Part shown: in pieces, positions 42,244-51,468 of the stretch
Position numbering within the stretch: the first letter of the stretch is position 1
How the letters are laid out: each line of letters opens with the position of its first letter
Source of the DNA: Oceanispirochaeta sp963676905
GTDB taxonomy: Bacteria; Spirochaetota; Spirochaetia; DSM-2461
Length of the DNA: 64,000 nucleotides
Direction of reading: 5' to 3'
Assembly (NCBI GenBank): GCA_963676905.2
Contig: CAXXVE010000002.1
Span: forward strand, 1 to 64,000
Program-made: the position numbers and the translations under genes
Notes under the pieces: model-generated
Seen by the model: only the letters and a program-made list of their open reading frames with translations
Told to the model about the DNA's origin: nothing
Databases searched by the model: none

Positions 42244-43608
42244 ATGTTCAGGAAACGCCACAAGGAAAAAATACACAAAGAGAAATACTGCCTCGTTCTG
42301 AGCGGCGGCGGAGCCAAAGGGGTCTACCATGTTGGAGCCTGGCGGGCTCTCACGGAAATGGGCATAGAGGTGGAGGCCTTTATAGGCAACTCCATCGGCG
42401 CCATAGTGGCGGGGTTTCTGGCACAGCACCGGGTCAGAGAGATGGAGAACATCGGCGAGCATCTCGGGGCCGACTTTATTATGAACATTCCCCCAGAGTT
42501 CCTGGACAACGGGAACATCAGGATCGGCAAGGCCAATCTAACGGCATTCAGAAAGTTCTATAAATCTGTCATTGAGAAAAAAGGGATAGATGTATCCCCT
42601 CTGAGAGAGCTCCTTCACAAACACCTGAGTGAAGAGGCTATCCGTAAAAGCGGCAATGATTTAGGGGTCGTCACCTTCAATGTCTCCGATTTTAAACCCA
42701 AATATGTCTTCCTCAACGAAATGGAGGAGGGGACGGTTCTGGATTATCTGATGGCCAGTGCCGCTTTTCCGGGACTGGAGCAGACAGTTATCAACGGCAA
42801 GTCCTTTATCGACGGCGGAGTCGTGGACAATATGCCCTACGACATGGCCAGGTTCCGGGGATACCGCAATGTTATCATTGTGGATATTTCAGGTATGGGT
42901 GTAAACAAGAAACCCAATATACAGGGGAGCAACACAGTCTATATCAAGAACTCAATCCAGATGGGGTGGGTTTTTGATTTCAGCAAACCCTTTCTCCATG
43001 ACTACAGAAAACTTGGATACCTTGATACAAAAAAGGTTTTCGGCCGGCTGAAGGGGGACAAGTTCTTCTTTGTCCCCGAGGCCCGCTATGAAAAATCCTA
43101 CCGTCGTTTCATCAAGAGCCCCGAGGCCCGCAGGATTGTTGATTTTCATCTGACGGATCTTGTGGACAGCCCCATAGGAATAGAACAGAAGATCGGAAGG
43201 CTTCTCCCTGAAGGGATGCAGCAGAACCGGGATCAGCTCTACTGCCTTGCCGACTGCGCTGCGGCGATCTTTCAGATTAAAAGGATTCATGAGTACACTC
43301 TGAAGGAGCTCTACCAGACCATCCGGGAGAAGAAGGAGCGCGAGGATGCCAGAATTGCCAGGCTTAAGGCGGAGATAACGCCGACTCAGCGTCTCAGCCT
43401 CGGGAAAAATCTGGAGCTACTCTTTCGGGAAGTCCGGAAGGAGGTCTCCGGAAAAGAGGAGGACAAGGACTGCCCCTACTACGACTACTGCCTCTGTACC
43501 GAGATCCTGGAGCTGGGTCAGAAAATCCTCCTGAAAGGACTGATGGTCTATCATAAAGAGCTGTCAGGAGGCCTTCTTGCAGTGGATTTTCTGTTCAAAA
43601 AGTTCTGA
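42244..43608 (+). CDS. Patatin-like phospholipase
   Basis: 454 residues. The patatin core (about 14-215) has LVLSGGGAKGVYHVG (oxyanion hole), GNSIG (nucleophile Ser in GxSxG) and IDGGVVDNMP (Asp of the dyad). The C-terminal half is charged and helical with a CPYYDYCLC segment near residue 405. No signal peptide, so it acts inside the cell or is exported another way. Probably a lipid acyl hydrolase. Confidence 0.9.
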   Translation: MFRKRHKEKIHKEKYCLVLSGGGAKGVYHVGAWRALTEMGIEVEAFIGNSIGAIVAGFLAQHRVREMENIGEHLGADFIMNIPPEFLDNGNIRIGKANLTAFRKFYKSVIEKKGIDVSPLRELLHKHLSEEAIRKSGNDLGVVTFNVSDFKPKYVFLNEMEEGTVLDYLMASAAFPGLEQTVINGKSFIDGGVVDNMPYDMARFRGYRNVIIVDISGMGVNKKPNIQGSNTVYIKNSIQMGWVFDFSKPFLHDYRKLGYLDTKKVFGRLKGDKFFFVPEARYEKSYRRFIKSPEARRIVDFHLTDLVDSPIGIEQKIGRLLPEGMQQNRDQLYCLADCAAAIFQIKRIHEYTLKELYQTIREKKEREDARIARLKAEITPTQRLSLGKNLELLFREVRKEVSGKEEDKDCPYYDYCLCTEILELGQKILLKGLMVYHKELSGGLLAVDFLFKKF

Positions 43609-43620
43609 CAGGCAGCAAAA

Positions 43621-44493
43621 TCAGTCCGGGACAGGCATGGCAGGGGGCTTGCTGCCGCTCCGTTCTCCGGCTGCCGAAAGGAGTGAGGAGAGAGTAACTG
43701 CGGTAAGGATGACTCCACCTCCCAGAAGGGCCCAGCTGCCGGGACGCTCTCCTGTAAAGATAAAAACCCACACAGGGTTCAAAAGGGGTTCCAGAGCGGC
43801 AATAAGCATGGCCGTAATGGCTCTTATCTTTTTTATTCCTGCCGAAAATAGCACCAGCGCCAGACCGGTCTGGAAAATCCCCAGAGCACCAATGGACATC
43901 CACCCTGTGACATCCGGAGCGGGGCCTTTGAAGTAGAAGGGGATGGCGACGACGGCGGTGATCATATTAGACAGGAGTACCGACTCTCTGTTGGAGCCGT
44001 TTTTCTGCATTCTCATAAACAGGGAGAAGAGGGCGAATGAGACTCCGCTGCCCAGGGCTACAAGATTCCCTATTCTGTTTCCCGGACTCAGATCATCCCT
44101 GAAGAAGAGAAGCATTCCGCCAAGAACCGCCGTAAGGGCCGCCCAGTGGTGCCATGAGGGTCTCTCCTTCAGCATCAGCCAACCAAGCAGGGCTACATAA
44201 ACGGGGGCCGTATACTGCAGGAGTATGGCATTTGCTGCGCTTGTCATCTTGTTTGCAATGACAAAGAGGATCATTGTGAGGCTGTGGGCCAGTGCCGCCA
44301 GAATGCGAGCCCTTGTGAATTTTATTTCTGGACGTCCCGTGACGGCAAGGATGAAAATACCGGCCACGAGGCTGCGGCTGCCGGCGATGGCCATGGGGTT
44401 CCAGTCCACCATTTTGATAAAGATACCGCCGGTGCTCCAGAGGATCGCACAGGCTGCAAGAGCCGCGATTCCCTTCTGTTTTTCACTGTTCAT
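43621..44493 (-). CDS. EamA/DMT-family transporter
   Basis: 290 residues and about ten membrane helices in two EamA repeats: ACAILWSTGGIFIKMV and AILLQYTAPVYVALLGWLML in the first; LGIFQTGLALVLFSAGIKKI and ITAMLIAALEPLLNPVWVFI in the second. Members usually export metabolites or amino acids. It converges with the patatin gene, 12 bp apart, and lies 14 bp before the cyclase stop with the same orientation as the cyclase. Confidence 0.9.
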   Translation of the reverse strand: MNSEKQKGIAALAACAILWSTGGIFIKMVDWNPMAIAGSRSLVAGIFILAVTGRPEIKFTRARILAALAHSLTMILFVIANKMTSAANAILLQYTAPVYVALLGWLMLKERPSWHHWAALTAVLGGMLLFFRDDLSPGNRIGNLVALGSGVSFALFSLFMRMQKNGSNRESVLLSNMITAVVAIPFYFKGPAPDVTGWMSIGALGIFQTGLALVLFSAGIKKIRAITAMLIAALEPLLNPVWVFIFTGERPGSWALLGGGVILTAVTLSSLLSAAGERSGSKPPAMPVPD

Positions 44494-44507
44494 GGAGGGA
44501 GTATAGA

Positions 44508-46574
44508 CTAAGTGTCGGATTTCCGGAATCGGCTCAGATAAATTGTTGTTGTCCTGTCTTCAGGGAACTGGTCATGGACCTCCCGAAAGCAGTTCTGAGC
44601 CTCATCATACATCCCTTCGTCCCTGAACCGGACGGCCTTTTCAAAGAGTTCCCGGGTCCTCAGTTTCTGGTTGGTCATATTCGGAGTGTCGCCGTCAAAG
44701 AGCTCATAGATCTTCACCGGTTTTTCCTTTCCTTTTACATTGGCCATTCCAATATAGCGGACAAGTCTTCTGTCACGGGAATCAAGACGCATGTAGCTGT
44801 CCTCGCTGAGGGCCACATCAAGGCCGTACTCCTTGGTCAGGCTCTCTATCCGGGAGCAGAGGTTGACTGCATCGGATATGACTGTACTGTCCATTCTCTG
44901 ATGCTCACCGATGGTGCCCATCATCAGGGTTCCTGTGTGAATGCCTATGCCTACTCTGATGGGTTCGTAATTCATTTTAGCCCTCTGTATATTGTAGAGC
45001 TTCAGAATCAGTTTCATTTTGATTGAGGCCTGAACAGCATTTTCGGCGGAACTCTCTCCAGGGAAGAGCGCCATGATGCCGTCCCCCAGGTACTTGTCTA
45101 TAAAACCGCCGTAGTCCCTTATAACGGGGCAGACACGGCTGTAGTAGGAGTTAAGGAAGAGAAAGTTTTCTCTGGGGGTGAGTTTTTCCGAGAGTGATGT
45201 GAAGTCCCTGATATCCAGAAACATGACTGTCATCTCCATCTGTTCATTGTCTCCCAGTTCAATCTCTGTAATCCTTTCCTTGTTCAGGAAGGTCAGAAAC
45301 TCTTCCGGCACAAAACGTCTGAAGGATTTGTTTGTATGGCTCAGTTCACTTGAGAGCATCCGGGATTCCATCAGAGACTTGCCAATCTGCCGGCTCAGAA
45401 GGACCGCCTGGCCCAGAATAAAAACTCCAAGACCCAGGGGAACCATATCAAAGGATTCTATTACCTTCTGGGCATAGAGAATGTCATTGATCATTGTCAG
45501 AAGCAGAAGAACATAGCCGATAAGGAGAAGTCTGGCAGACATATCCCTGTTAATGGCATGCCGTATAAGCACTGCAAAACTCAGGAGTCCCACTGCCAGG
45601 GATAAAATCTGGTAGAAGGTAAGGAAGTTGATATAGACATGGTGCGGAGTGGCGGCCGCCAGAATGATGTAGGCTATGCTTATCAGATAAACAGGGGGCT
45701 CTACAAAGCGGCTGATCCGGAAAGGGTATTCAAGAACAATGAATCTCAGAAAGAGGGGTACTGCGGCGTAAAAGGTCATATGGCCCAGGGTCGATGTCAG
45801 TTCGACAGGGAGGTTCGGCAGCAGCAGGGTTATCAGATGTTCCCCGTAGAGCAGGGTCCTGAAGGAAAGGATCATGGCAAAGAGGCCGAAATAGAGTGAC
45901 GCCCTTGACTCCTGGGGTCTTCCCAGATGAAAGAGGATGTACATGGCCGCAATCACAAAAAAAACGCCGAAGAGGAATGCTTCGATGAGTTCGCTTCTTC
46001 TCTTGCCGAGTGTCAGATTCTGGAAGCTTCCGATCTTCGGAGGATTGAGGAGGCCGCCGTTGAAGTCATAGTAGTTTGACACCTGGATGACGATTTCCAG
46101 TTCCGGGTCATCCGGGAGTATCAGTATTTCCGGCCCCTTGTCCCGGGTTTTGCTTATCCTCTGTGTTCCGGGATCTCCGAACTGCCGCAGAAGGATTCCG
46201 TTAATATAAATTTTATAGTGGGAGAAGCTGTACTCCAGACGCAGCCCCAGCTGCTCATTGCCCGGTGGTCTGAGAACCCTGCAGCGGTAGGTCCCGTAGC
46301 CGTATACGGGATAGACTCCGTACTTGTTCCAGGCATTGGGAACCTTGATTCTGTCAGACTTGAGGCTGCCGAAGTCTTCGGGATAGATCGGGAAACTCTC
46401 CCAGTAGAAGTCCCATTCCCCCTCCAGATCAACCGACTGTTTCCTCAGGTCGGTATCTCTCAGGTTGAATGTCGCAACCTCTTCTATATCCCATACCTGA
46501 CTGAACAGGGATGTCAGACTGAGTGCTGAAAAGAGAACGGTGAATGCAGTCCATTTGAAAACAGTAATCCTCAT
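44508..46574 (-). CDS. 7TM-DISM-type adenylate/guanylate cyclase
   Basis: 688 residues. Signal sequence, then an extracellular beta-rich domain (about 30-190: VDLEGEWDFYWESF, YGTYRCRVLRPPG), seven membrane helices (about 195-400) and a class III cyclase domain (about 440-640). The metal aspartates are in FLDIRDFTSLSE and KYLGDGIMALFPG; DAVNLCSRIESL and GIGIHTGTLMMG are further motifs. It probably makes cAMP in response to an external ligand, possibly a carbohydrate. TATAAT lies just before the ATG. It follows the MpsC-like gene by 20 bp. Confidence 0.9.
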   Translation of the reverse strand: MRITVFKWTAFTVLFSALSLTSLFSQVWDIEEVATFNLRDTDLRKQSVDLEGEWDFYWESFPIYPEDFGSLKSDRIKVPNAWNKYGVYPVYGYGTYRCRVLRPPGNEQLGLRLEYSFSHYKIYINGILLRQFGDPGTQRISKTRDKGPEILILPDDPELEIVIQVSNYYDFNGGLLNPPKIGSFQNLTLGKRRSELIEAFLFGVFFVIAAMYILFHLGRPQESRASLYFGLFAMILSFRTLLYGEHLITLLLPNLPVELTSTLGHMTFYAAVPLFLRFIVLEYPFRISRFVEPPVYLISIAYIILAAATPHHVYINFLTFYQILSLAVGLLSFAVLIRHAINRDMSARLLLIGYVLLLLTMINDILYAQKVIESFDMVPLGLGVFILGQAVLLSRQIGKSLMESRMLSSELSHTNKSFRRFVPEEFLTFLNKERITEIELGDNEQMEMTVMFLDIRDFTSLSEKLTPRENFLFLNSYYSRVCPVIRDYGGFIDKYLGDGIMALFPGESSAENAVQASIKMKLILKLYNIQRAKMNYEPIRVGIGIHTGTLMMGTIGEHQRMDSTVISDAVNLCSRIESLTKEYGLDVALSEDSYMRLDSRDRRLVRYIGMANVKGKEKPVKIYELFDGDTPNMTNQKLRTRELFEKAVRFRDEGMYDEAQNCFREVHDQFPEDRTTTIYLSRFRKSDT

Positions 46575-46594
46575 CTTACTGTTATTATATTATA

Positions 46595-46957
46595 TTATTT
46601 GAAGGCAGGAGGAGCTTTAAGGGTAAAAATGATTATCCGTTCCCCCGTTCTTGTGCTCAGGTCGGAGTGCATACTTATAATATCTGTCTGCAGGATGTCC
46701 CGGATCAGTGACTCCAGAAGGGGTCTTCCGTTTTCTACAAGGGTCCGTCTCATCTGCTTGATCTGTGCCCTGCCATTGTCAATTTCCTGAGATGCGGCCA
46801 GACGGTTTTCAGCCGGTGTAAGAACTCCTTTCATCCGGAGAACGAGCATGTCTTCAATAATATAGCTTTTGGCCTCCAGAGGGCCCCGTCCCATATACTC
46901 TTTTTCGTAATGGATTAGTGCTTTGGTCAGGGCCTCTTCCATTTGTCCTTTTGTCAT
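46595..46957 (-). CDS. MpsC/DUF2294-like protein
   Basis: 120 residues: YMGRGPLEAKSYIIEDMLVL, GVLTPAENRLA, and MHSDLSTRTGERIIIFTL. The GRGP, GVLTPAE and HSDIST-TGERVI pattern matches the DUF2294 (MpsC) family, named after a Staphylococcus locus linked to membrane potential and inorganic-carbon supply. No MpsA or MpsB gene is here. It is directly upstream of the cyclase gene and probably in the same operon. Confidence 0.8.
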   Translation of the reverse strand: MTKGQMEEALTKALIHYEKEYMGRGPLEAKSYIIEDMLVLRMKGVLTPAENRLAASQEIDNGRAQIKQMRRTLVENGRPLLESLIRDILQTDIISMHSDLSTRTGERIIIFTLKAPPAFK

Positions 46958-47237
46958 TTTTACCTCTTTTTGGAAAACCCGGATTACGGGGATGAAAAAT
47001 TATATTCTTTCACTGTATAGAATATCAATAAGGAATTGATGAAATCTACCTGAATAATTAGTACCGGCTTGAAATGAATTGAATCAGTCGGTATGATACA
47101 AGGGTTCATTGGAGGACAGCCGGGAGGTTTAACAATCTGCCAACGGTCAACTGATTAACATTTTACAACTTGCCAATCAATAGCTGCCTCATGGCGGAGA
47201 TTCTTCAGGATAGTGATCAGACGTGGATAGTGACCTT

Positions 47238-47261
47238 GTTTACGTTTGCTAAAACGTGAAC
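47238..47261. promoter_or_regulatory. Operator-like palindrome in the pckG promoter
   Basis: GTTTACGTTT, 4 nt, AAACGTGAAC: arms match at 9 of 10 positions with ACGTTT/AAACGT perfect. It covers the expected -35 region of the TATAAT box at 47278. The shape resembles LacI-family sites. Confidence 0.45.
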
Positions 47262-47277
47262 TGGGTATTTTTATAAC

Positions 47278-47283
47278 TATAAT
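47278..47283 (+). promoter_or_regulatory. pckG -10 box
   Basis: TATAAT 26 bp upstream of the pckG ATG. The -35 position (about 47255-47260, CGTGAA) is poor and lies within the palindrome, which suggests regulated use. Confidence 0.5.
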
Positions 47284-47309
47284 AGCGTTATTCAAGGAGA
47301 ATAGTTAGA

Positions 47310-49121
47310 ATGTCAGTTCCCACAAAGAACAAAAAACTCATTGCATGGGTTGATGAAATCGCTGCAATGACCACCCCCGAACAGGTAATCTGGTGCGACG
47401 GTTCCAAGGAAGAGTATGACCGTCTTATGGCTGAAATGGTTGAAACCGGAATGGCCGTCAAGCTGAATGAAGAAAAAAGACCCAACAGCTACGCCTTCAA
47501 CTCTGATCCTTCAGACGTTGCCCGTGTAGAGAGCAGAACCTACATCTCTACTACCAAGAAAGAAGATGCCGGTCCCACAAACAACTGGATCGACCCCACT
47601 GAACTGAAAACAATCATGACCAAACTGTACACAGGCTGTATGAAAGGCCGCCCCATGTACGTTATCCCCTTTTCAATGGGTCCCATTGGTTCTGACATTG
47701 CCCAGATCGGTGTTGAAATCACCGACTCTCCCTACGTTGTAGTTAACATGCACACCATGGCCCGCGTTTCCAACAAAGTACTTGAAGTACTCGGAGACGA
47801 AGGCGAGTTCATCCCCTGTCTCCACTCTGTAGGTTCCCCCCTGGAACCCGGTCAGAAAGACAGCAGATGGCCCTGTGCTCCCGTTGAAAAGAAATACATT
47901 GCCCACTTCCCCGAAGAAGATCTGATCTGGTCCTTCGGTTCCGGTTACGGTGGAAACGCCCTTCTCGGAAAGAAGTGTCTCGCTCTGAGAATCGCTTCTG
48001 CCAAGGGAAGAAGAGAAGGCTGGATGGCTGAGCACATGCTTATCCTCCGCTTTACAAACCCCGAAGGAAAAAAATACCACATTGCCGCGGCTTTCCCCTC
48101 AGCATGTGGAAAAACAAACCTGGCCATGCTCCAGTCTACTGTTCCCGGTTGGAAGGTTGAAACCATCGGTGACGATATTGCCTGGATGAAGCCCGGTAAA
48201 GACGGAAGACTCTACGCCATCAACCCCGAAGCGGGATTCTTCGGTGTAGCTCCCGGTACTTCTGAAGCATCCAACCCCATGGCTCTTGCAAGCTGTTCCA
48301 GAGATGCCATCTTCACAAACGTTGTTGTAACTGAAGACAAAGACGTATGGTGGGAAGATATGGGTTACGACTGCCCCGGCGGCGGCGGAATCGACTGGAA
48401 GAACAACCCCTGGAAACAGGGACAGAAAGATGCAGACGGAAACGAAGTCAAGGGTGCTCACCCCAACAGCCGTTTCACTGCCAAGGCTGAACTCTGCCCC
48501 GTAATCTGCCCCGACTGGGAAGATCCTGCAGGTGTTCCCATCGATATCTTTGTATTCGGTGGAAAGAGAACTTCCGTAATGCCCCTGGTACACGAAGCCT
48601 ATGACTGGGAACAGGGTGTTTACATGGGTGCAACAGCCTCTTCCGAGCCCACAGCCGCTGCTCTGGACCTTGGAAACGTAAGCCTCCGGTTCGACCCCTT
48701 TGCCATGACTCCTTTTATGGGATACAACGGCGGAGATTACATGAAGAACTGGTTCGAAATGGGTGAAAAACTCGGCGACAAGGCTCCCAAGATCTTCTAC
48801 GTTAACTGGTTCCAGAGAGACGGAAAAAGATTTGTATGGCCCGGATTCGGTGAAAACAGCCGCGTACTGAAGTGGATGTGTGACCGTGTTGAGGGTAAGG
48901 TTGACGCCGTGGATACTCCCATCGGACGTATGCCTGCCGACGACAGTCTGACTGAAGGAATGAACTTCCCTGCAGACGACTGGGAAAGACTGATGAAGGT
49001 TGATAAGGATGCCTTCAGAAAAACTGTTCTCGAAGCGGAAGAGTACCTCTCCAAGTTCGGTGACAGACTGCCCAAGAAGATGACTGAGCAGCTTGAAAAG
49101 CTGAAAACTCGTCTGGGTTAA
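47310..49121 (+). CDS. pckG: Phosphoenolpyruvate carboxykinase (GTP)
   Basis: 603 residues, normal for the GTP enzyme. Motifs: YVIPFSMGPIGS, FPSACGKTNLAML (P-loop with the reactive Cys), IGDDIAWM, and FGGKRTSVMPLV. It interconverts oxaloacetate and PEP with GTP/GDP and inosine nucleotides; in fermenting bacteria it may run either way. AAGGAG lies 10 nt before the ATG. Codon choice is strongly restricted (TAC, AAC, GGA/GGT, CCC), suggesting high expression. Confidence 0.97.
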   Translation: MSVPTKNKKLIAWVDEIAAMTTPEQVIWCDGSKEEYDRLMAEMVETGMAVKLNEEKRPNSYAFNSDPSDVARVESRTYISTTKKEDAGPTNNWIDPTELKTIMTKLYTGCMKGRPMYVIPFSMGPIGSDIAQIGVEITDSPYVVVNMHTMARVSNKVLEVLGDEGEFIPCLHSVGSPLEPGQKDSRWPCAPVEKKYIAHFPEEDLIWSFGSGYGGNALLGKKCLALRIASAKGRREGWMAEHMLILRFTNPEGKKYHIAAAFPSACGKTNLAMLQSTVPGWKVETIGDDIAWMKPGKDGRLYAINPEAGFFGVAPGTSEASNPMALASCSRDAIFTNVVVTEDKDVWWEDMGYDCPGGGGIDWKNNPWKQGQKDADGNEVKGAHPNSRFTAKAELCPVICPDWEDPAGVPIDIFVFGGKRTSVMPLVHEAYDWEQGVYMGATASSEPTAAALDLGNVSLRFDPFAMTPFMGYNGGDYMKNWFEMGEKLGDKAPKIFYVNWFQRDGKRFVWPGFGENSRVLKWMCDRVEGKVDAVDTPIGRMPADDSLTEGMNFPADDWERLMKVDKDAFRKTVLEAEEYLSKFGDRLPKKMTEQLEKLKTRLG

Positions 49122-49158
49122 TTTCTGACCTGATACCGGCTGCTGCCGGTTGAATATA

Positions 49159-49189
49159 AAACCGCTGCGGGAAACTGCAGCGGTTTTTT
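49159..49189 (+). terminator. pckG terminator, probably bidirectional
   Basis: AAACCGCTGC, 8-nt loop, GCAGCGGTTT, then TTT. Perfect 10-bp stem; the A-rich left side also provides Ts for the opposite strand, serving the convergent receiver gene. Confidence 0.9.
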
Positions 49190-49580
49190 ATTGCTCTGCA
49201 AGGCGGAGTTTCAGGTAATTTTCGACCCGGCAGAGCAGCTCTTTGCTGTTGAAGGGTTTGGGGATATAGTCGGCGGCGCCGGTTTCAAATATTCGGCTCC
49301 GGGATTCGCTGTCATCCAGGGCGGATATAAACAGAACGGTTATATCTGCAGTTTCCGGATTTTCTTTCAATCTGCGGCACACTTCAAAACCATCCATTTC
49401 CGGCATGACTATATCAAGCAGTATCATATCGGGATGGTTCCTTTCTGCAATTTCTAGTGCACTCTGACCATTGAGGGCCACACCAATTCTGTAGCGGCTT
49501 CCGAGAATGCCTATAAGGAAATCCAGGTTTACTTTTGAATCATCCACAACCAGAATGTGGGCATCTGTCAGTTCTTTCAC
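49188..49580 (-). CDS. Single-domain response regulator
   Basis: About 130 residues from a GTG at 49580 with AGGA 7 nt upstream; longer starts would add an unrelated A+T-rich segment. It is one receiver domain: HILVVDDSKVNLD, phosphoacceptor Asp in MILLDIVMPEMDG, Thr/Ser replaced by VLFISALDD, and KPFNSKEL. There is no output domain, so it acts by phosphate relay or protein contact. Divergent from the REC-kinase gene; its promoter overlaps theirs. Confidence 0.88.
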   Translation of the reverse strand: MKELTDAHILVVDDSKVNLDFLIGILGSRYRIGVALNGQSALEIAERNHPDMILLDIVMPEMDGFEVCRRLKENPETADITVLFISALDDSESRSRIFETGAADYIPKPFNSKELLCRVENYLKLRLAEQ

Positions 49581-49631
49581 TGTTTTTTCCTGTTTTGCCG
49601 GGGCAAAGTTGTATTTCGCAAAGGAAGAATT

Positions 49632-49682
49632 TTTATTTTCTTGATTATATGTGTATAATGAACTTGAATTCAAGAAAATAAA
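49632..49682. promoter_or_regulatory. 13-bp inverted repeat around overlapping divergent promoters
   Basis: Perfect arms TTTATTTTCTTGA (49632-49644) and TCAAGAAAATAAA (49670-49682). Between them are a plus-strand TATAAT (49654-49659) and a minus-strand promoter (-35 TTGAAT at 49668-49673, 18-bp spacer, -10 TATAAT at 49644-49649). A perfect 12-bp palindrome, CTTGAATTCAAG (49663-49674), overlaps the right arm. Likely a shared control site. Confidence 0.5.
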
Positions 49683-49729
49683 CAATATGAAGATTTCAAG
49701 CTGCTGAAGGCGGCACCAGAGAGTAGGCC

Positions 49730-50821
49730 ATGGCATCAGATCGTTACACGATTCTTGCTGTTGATGATTCAGACGTGAACAGCGGGATTATTCAGAACAG
49801 CTTCTCCAGAGATTACGATGTAAGTATTGCAAGAAGCGGTGAGGAGGCCCTGTCCCTCCTTGATGTCGTCAGTCCCGATCTTATCCTTCTGGATATTGTC
49901 ATGCCGGGCATGGACGGATACGAACTGTGCAGAACCATCAAAAGCCGTGACGATATGAATGATGTTCCCATCCTCTTTCTGACTGCAAAAACCGACAGTG
50001 ATGAGATTATTAAAGGCTTCAAGGCCGGTGCATCTGATTACGTGACAAAACCCTTTAATGTGGATGAGCTTTCGGCCCGTGTTCTGGTTCATATGGATCT
50101 GAAGAAGAGCCGGGATCTTGTGATAAGTAAAAACAGCCAGCAGAACGAGCTCCTCCATATTCTTTATCATGACCTTGCAAATACTTTTACAAGCCTGACA
50201 GCACAGTCCATGCTGATGAGGGAGTCGGTTTGCGACAAAGAAAGTCACAATCTGGCAATGCTTCAGTCTTCAATACGGAACGGCTGCCGGATCATTGAGA
50301 TGGTCCGGACCATCGGTGATACCGAAGCCCGGCTCAAAACCTCCCCCATCAACCTCAAATCCGCAGTTGATCAGTCCCTTTCCATTCTGGAGTCTCAGAT
50401 AAGAAAGAAGGATATTGTGATGAAGACAGACATCGATCCGGAAGTCTTCATCTTTGCTGAAGAGATCTCACTGATCAATTCGGTGCTCAATAATCTCCTT
50501 ACAAATGCAGTCAAGTTTTCCTACTCCGGATCTACAGTTGAGATGAATCTTACAGAAGAAGACGACCATATCCGCCTCTATTTCAGGGACAGCGGAATCG
50601 GTATTCCCCCTCACATTCTGGAGAGCCTTTTTGATCCGGGCAACAAGGGAAGCCGCACAGGCACATCCGGTGAAGAGGGAACAGGTTACGGAATGCCTCT
50701 TGTAAAGAAATTCATCGACCGTTACGGCGCATCCATAGAAGTCAGATCCAGAACAGTGGAGAAGTATCCCGATGATCACGGGACTTCGGTGGTACTCAGG
50801 TTCAGGAAGGTTGTCTCATGA
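49730..50821 (+). CDS. REC-histidine kinase hybrid
   Basis: 363 residues. N-terminal receiver (ILAVDDSDVNSG, LILLDIVMPGMDG, LTAKTD, KPFNVDEL), then a dimerisation region with the divergent phosphoacceptor ILYHDLANTF at about 143, and an ATPase domain (LNNLLTNAVKFSYSG, FRDSGIGIPPH, GTGYGMPLVKKFI). Soluble. The receiver-first order suggests it is controlled by phosphate from another kinase, perhaps the BvgS-like protein. It overlaps the Hpt gene (ATGA). Confidence 0.88.
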   Translation: MASDRYTILAVDDSDVNSGIIQNSFSRDYDVSIARSGEEALSLLDVVSPDLILLDIVMPGMDGYELCRTIKSRDDMNDVPILFLTAKTDSDEIIKGFKAGASDYVTKPFNVDELSARVLVHMDLKKSRDLVISKNSQQNELLHILYHDLANTFTSLTAQSMLMRESVCDKESHNLAMLQSSIRNGCRIIEMVRTIGDTEARLKTSPINLKSAVDQSLSILESQIRKKDIVMKTDIDPEVFIFAEEISLINSVLNNLLTNAVKFSYSGSTVEMNLTEEDDHIRLYFRDSGIGIPPHILESLFDPGNKGSRTGTSGEEGTGYGMPLVKKFIDRYGASIEVRSRTVEKYPDDHGTSVVLRFRKVVS

Positions 50822-51468
50822 TTAATATTGACTACTCTTTACTTCACAGAGTTGAAATCCCCGGTCTTGATGTTCAGAAAGGCATCAGAAGGCTGGGAGA
50901 TAACCCCTCTCTCTATTTTGAACTTCTATCGAAATTCCTGAAAACCTACAAGGACAGTCCCGGAATACTGACAGGTCTTGAGACTGCCGGATTTGAAGAG
51001 GAGACAGCCTCCTTCGTTCATACCCTGAAGGGTGATGCCGGGAATATCGGCGCATCCGCTCTGTTTGACATCCTGAAGGATTTTGAAGCGGGGCTGAAAG
51101 CGGGAGCGCAGAATCATTCAGGTTATCCTGAGAGTCCCGATGTAGAGAGAGAACTGGCCCTTGTTATTGAGTCCCTCGGAGAAATAGATTTCTCCTTCCT
51201 GGAGGACAAAGCCGCCGCCATACCTCTTGAAGTAAAAGGAAGGGATGATTTTAACCGTATTATGGCGGAGCTTTCAGGCTTTTTAGGCAGGCACCAACCT
51301 GTAGAAAGTTTGAATCTGATGGATAAACTCCTGAACTCCTCACTGCCTCCCCAGGTTCTGAAGCTTTTAAAAAGGAGCCGTGAACTTGCAGACAGCTATA
51401 ATTTTCAGGCAGCTCTTACTCTAGTAAATGAGCTTTCCGAGGCTTCTGGTGAGTTCTTTCAGGCTTAA
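50818..51468 (+). CDS. Hpt-domain phosphotransfer protein
   Basis: 216 residues. The Hpt motif FVHTLKGDAGNIGASAL (phosphoacceptor His at about 69) lies in an N-terminal four-helix region; about 90 further helical residues follow without a known motif. It would shuttle phosphate between the hybrid kinase receivers and the lone receivers in this cluster. Overlaps the neighbours on both sides. Confidence 0.85.
   Translation: MINIDYSLLHRVEIPGLDVQKGIRRLGDNPSLYFELLSKFLKTYKDSPGILTGLETAGFEEETASFVHTLKGDAGNIGASALFDILKDFEAGLKAGAQNHSGYPESPDVERELALVIESLGEIDFSFLEDKAAAIPLEVKGRDDFNRIMAELSGFLGRHQPVESLNLMDKLLNSSLPPQVLKLLKRSRELADSYNFQAALTLVNELSEASGEFFQA

Larger units (their letters stand above)
46958..47309 (+). 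other. pckG upstream region
   Basis: About 350 bp without a convincing ORF. The pckG-proximal end has the palindrome at 47238-47261, TATAAT at 47278-47283, and AAGGAG before the ATG. The rest contains several short repeats of GCCAA/TTGGC type but no recognised RNA. Confidence 0.5.
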
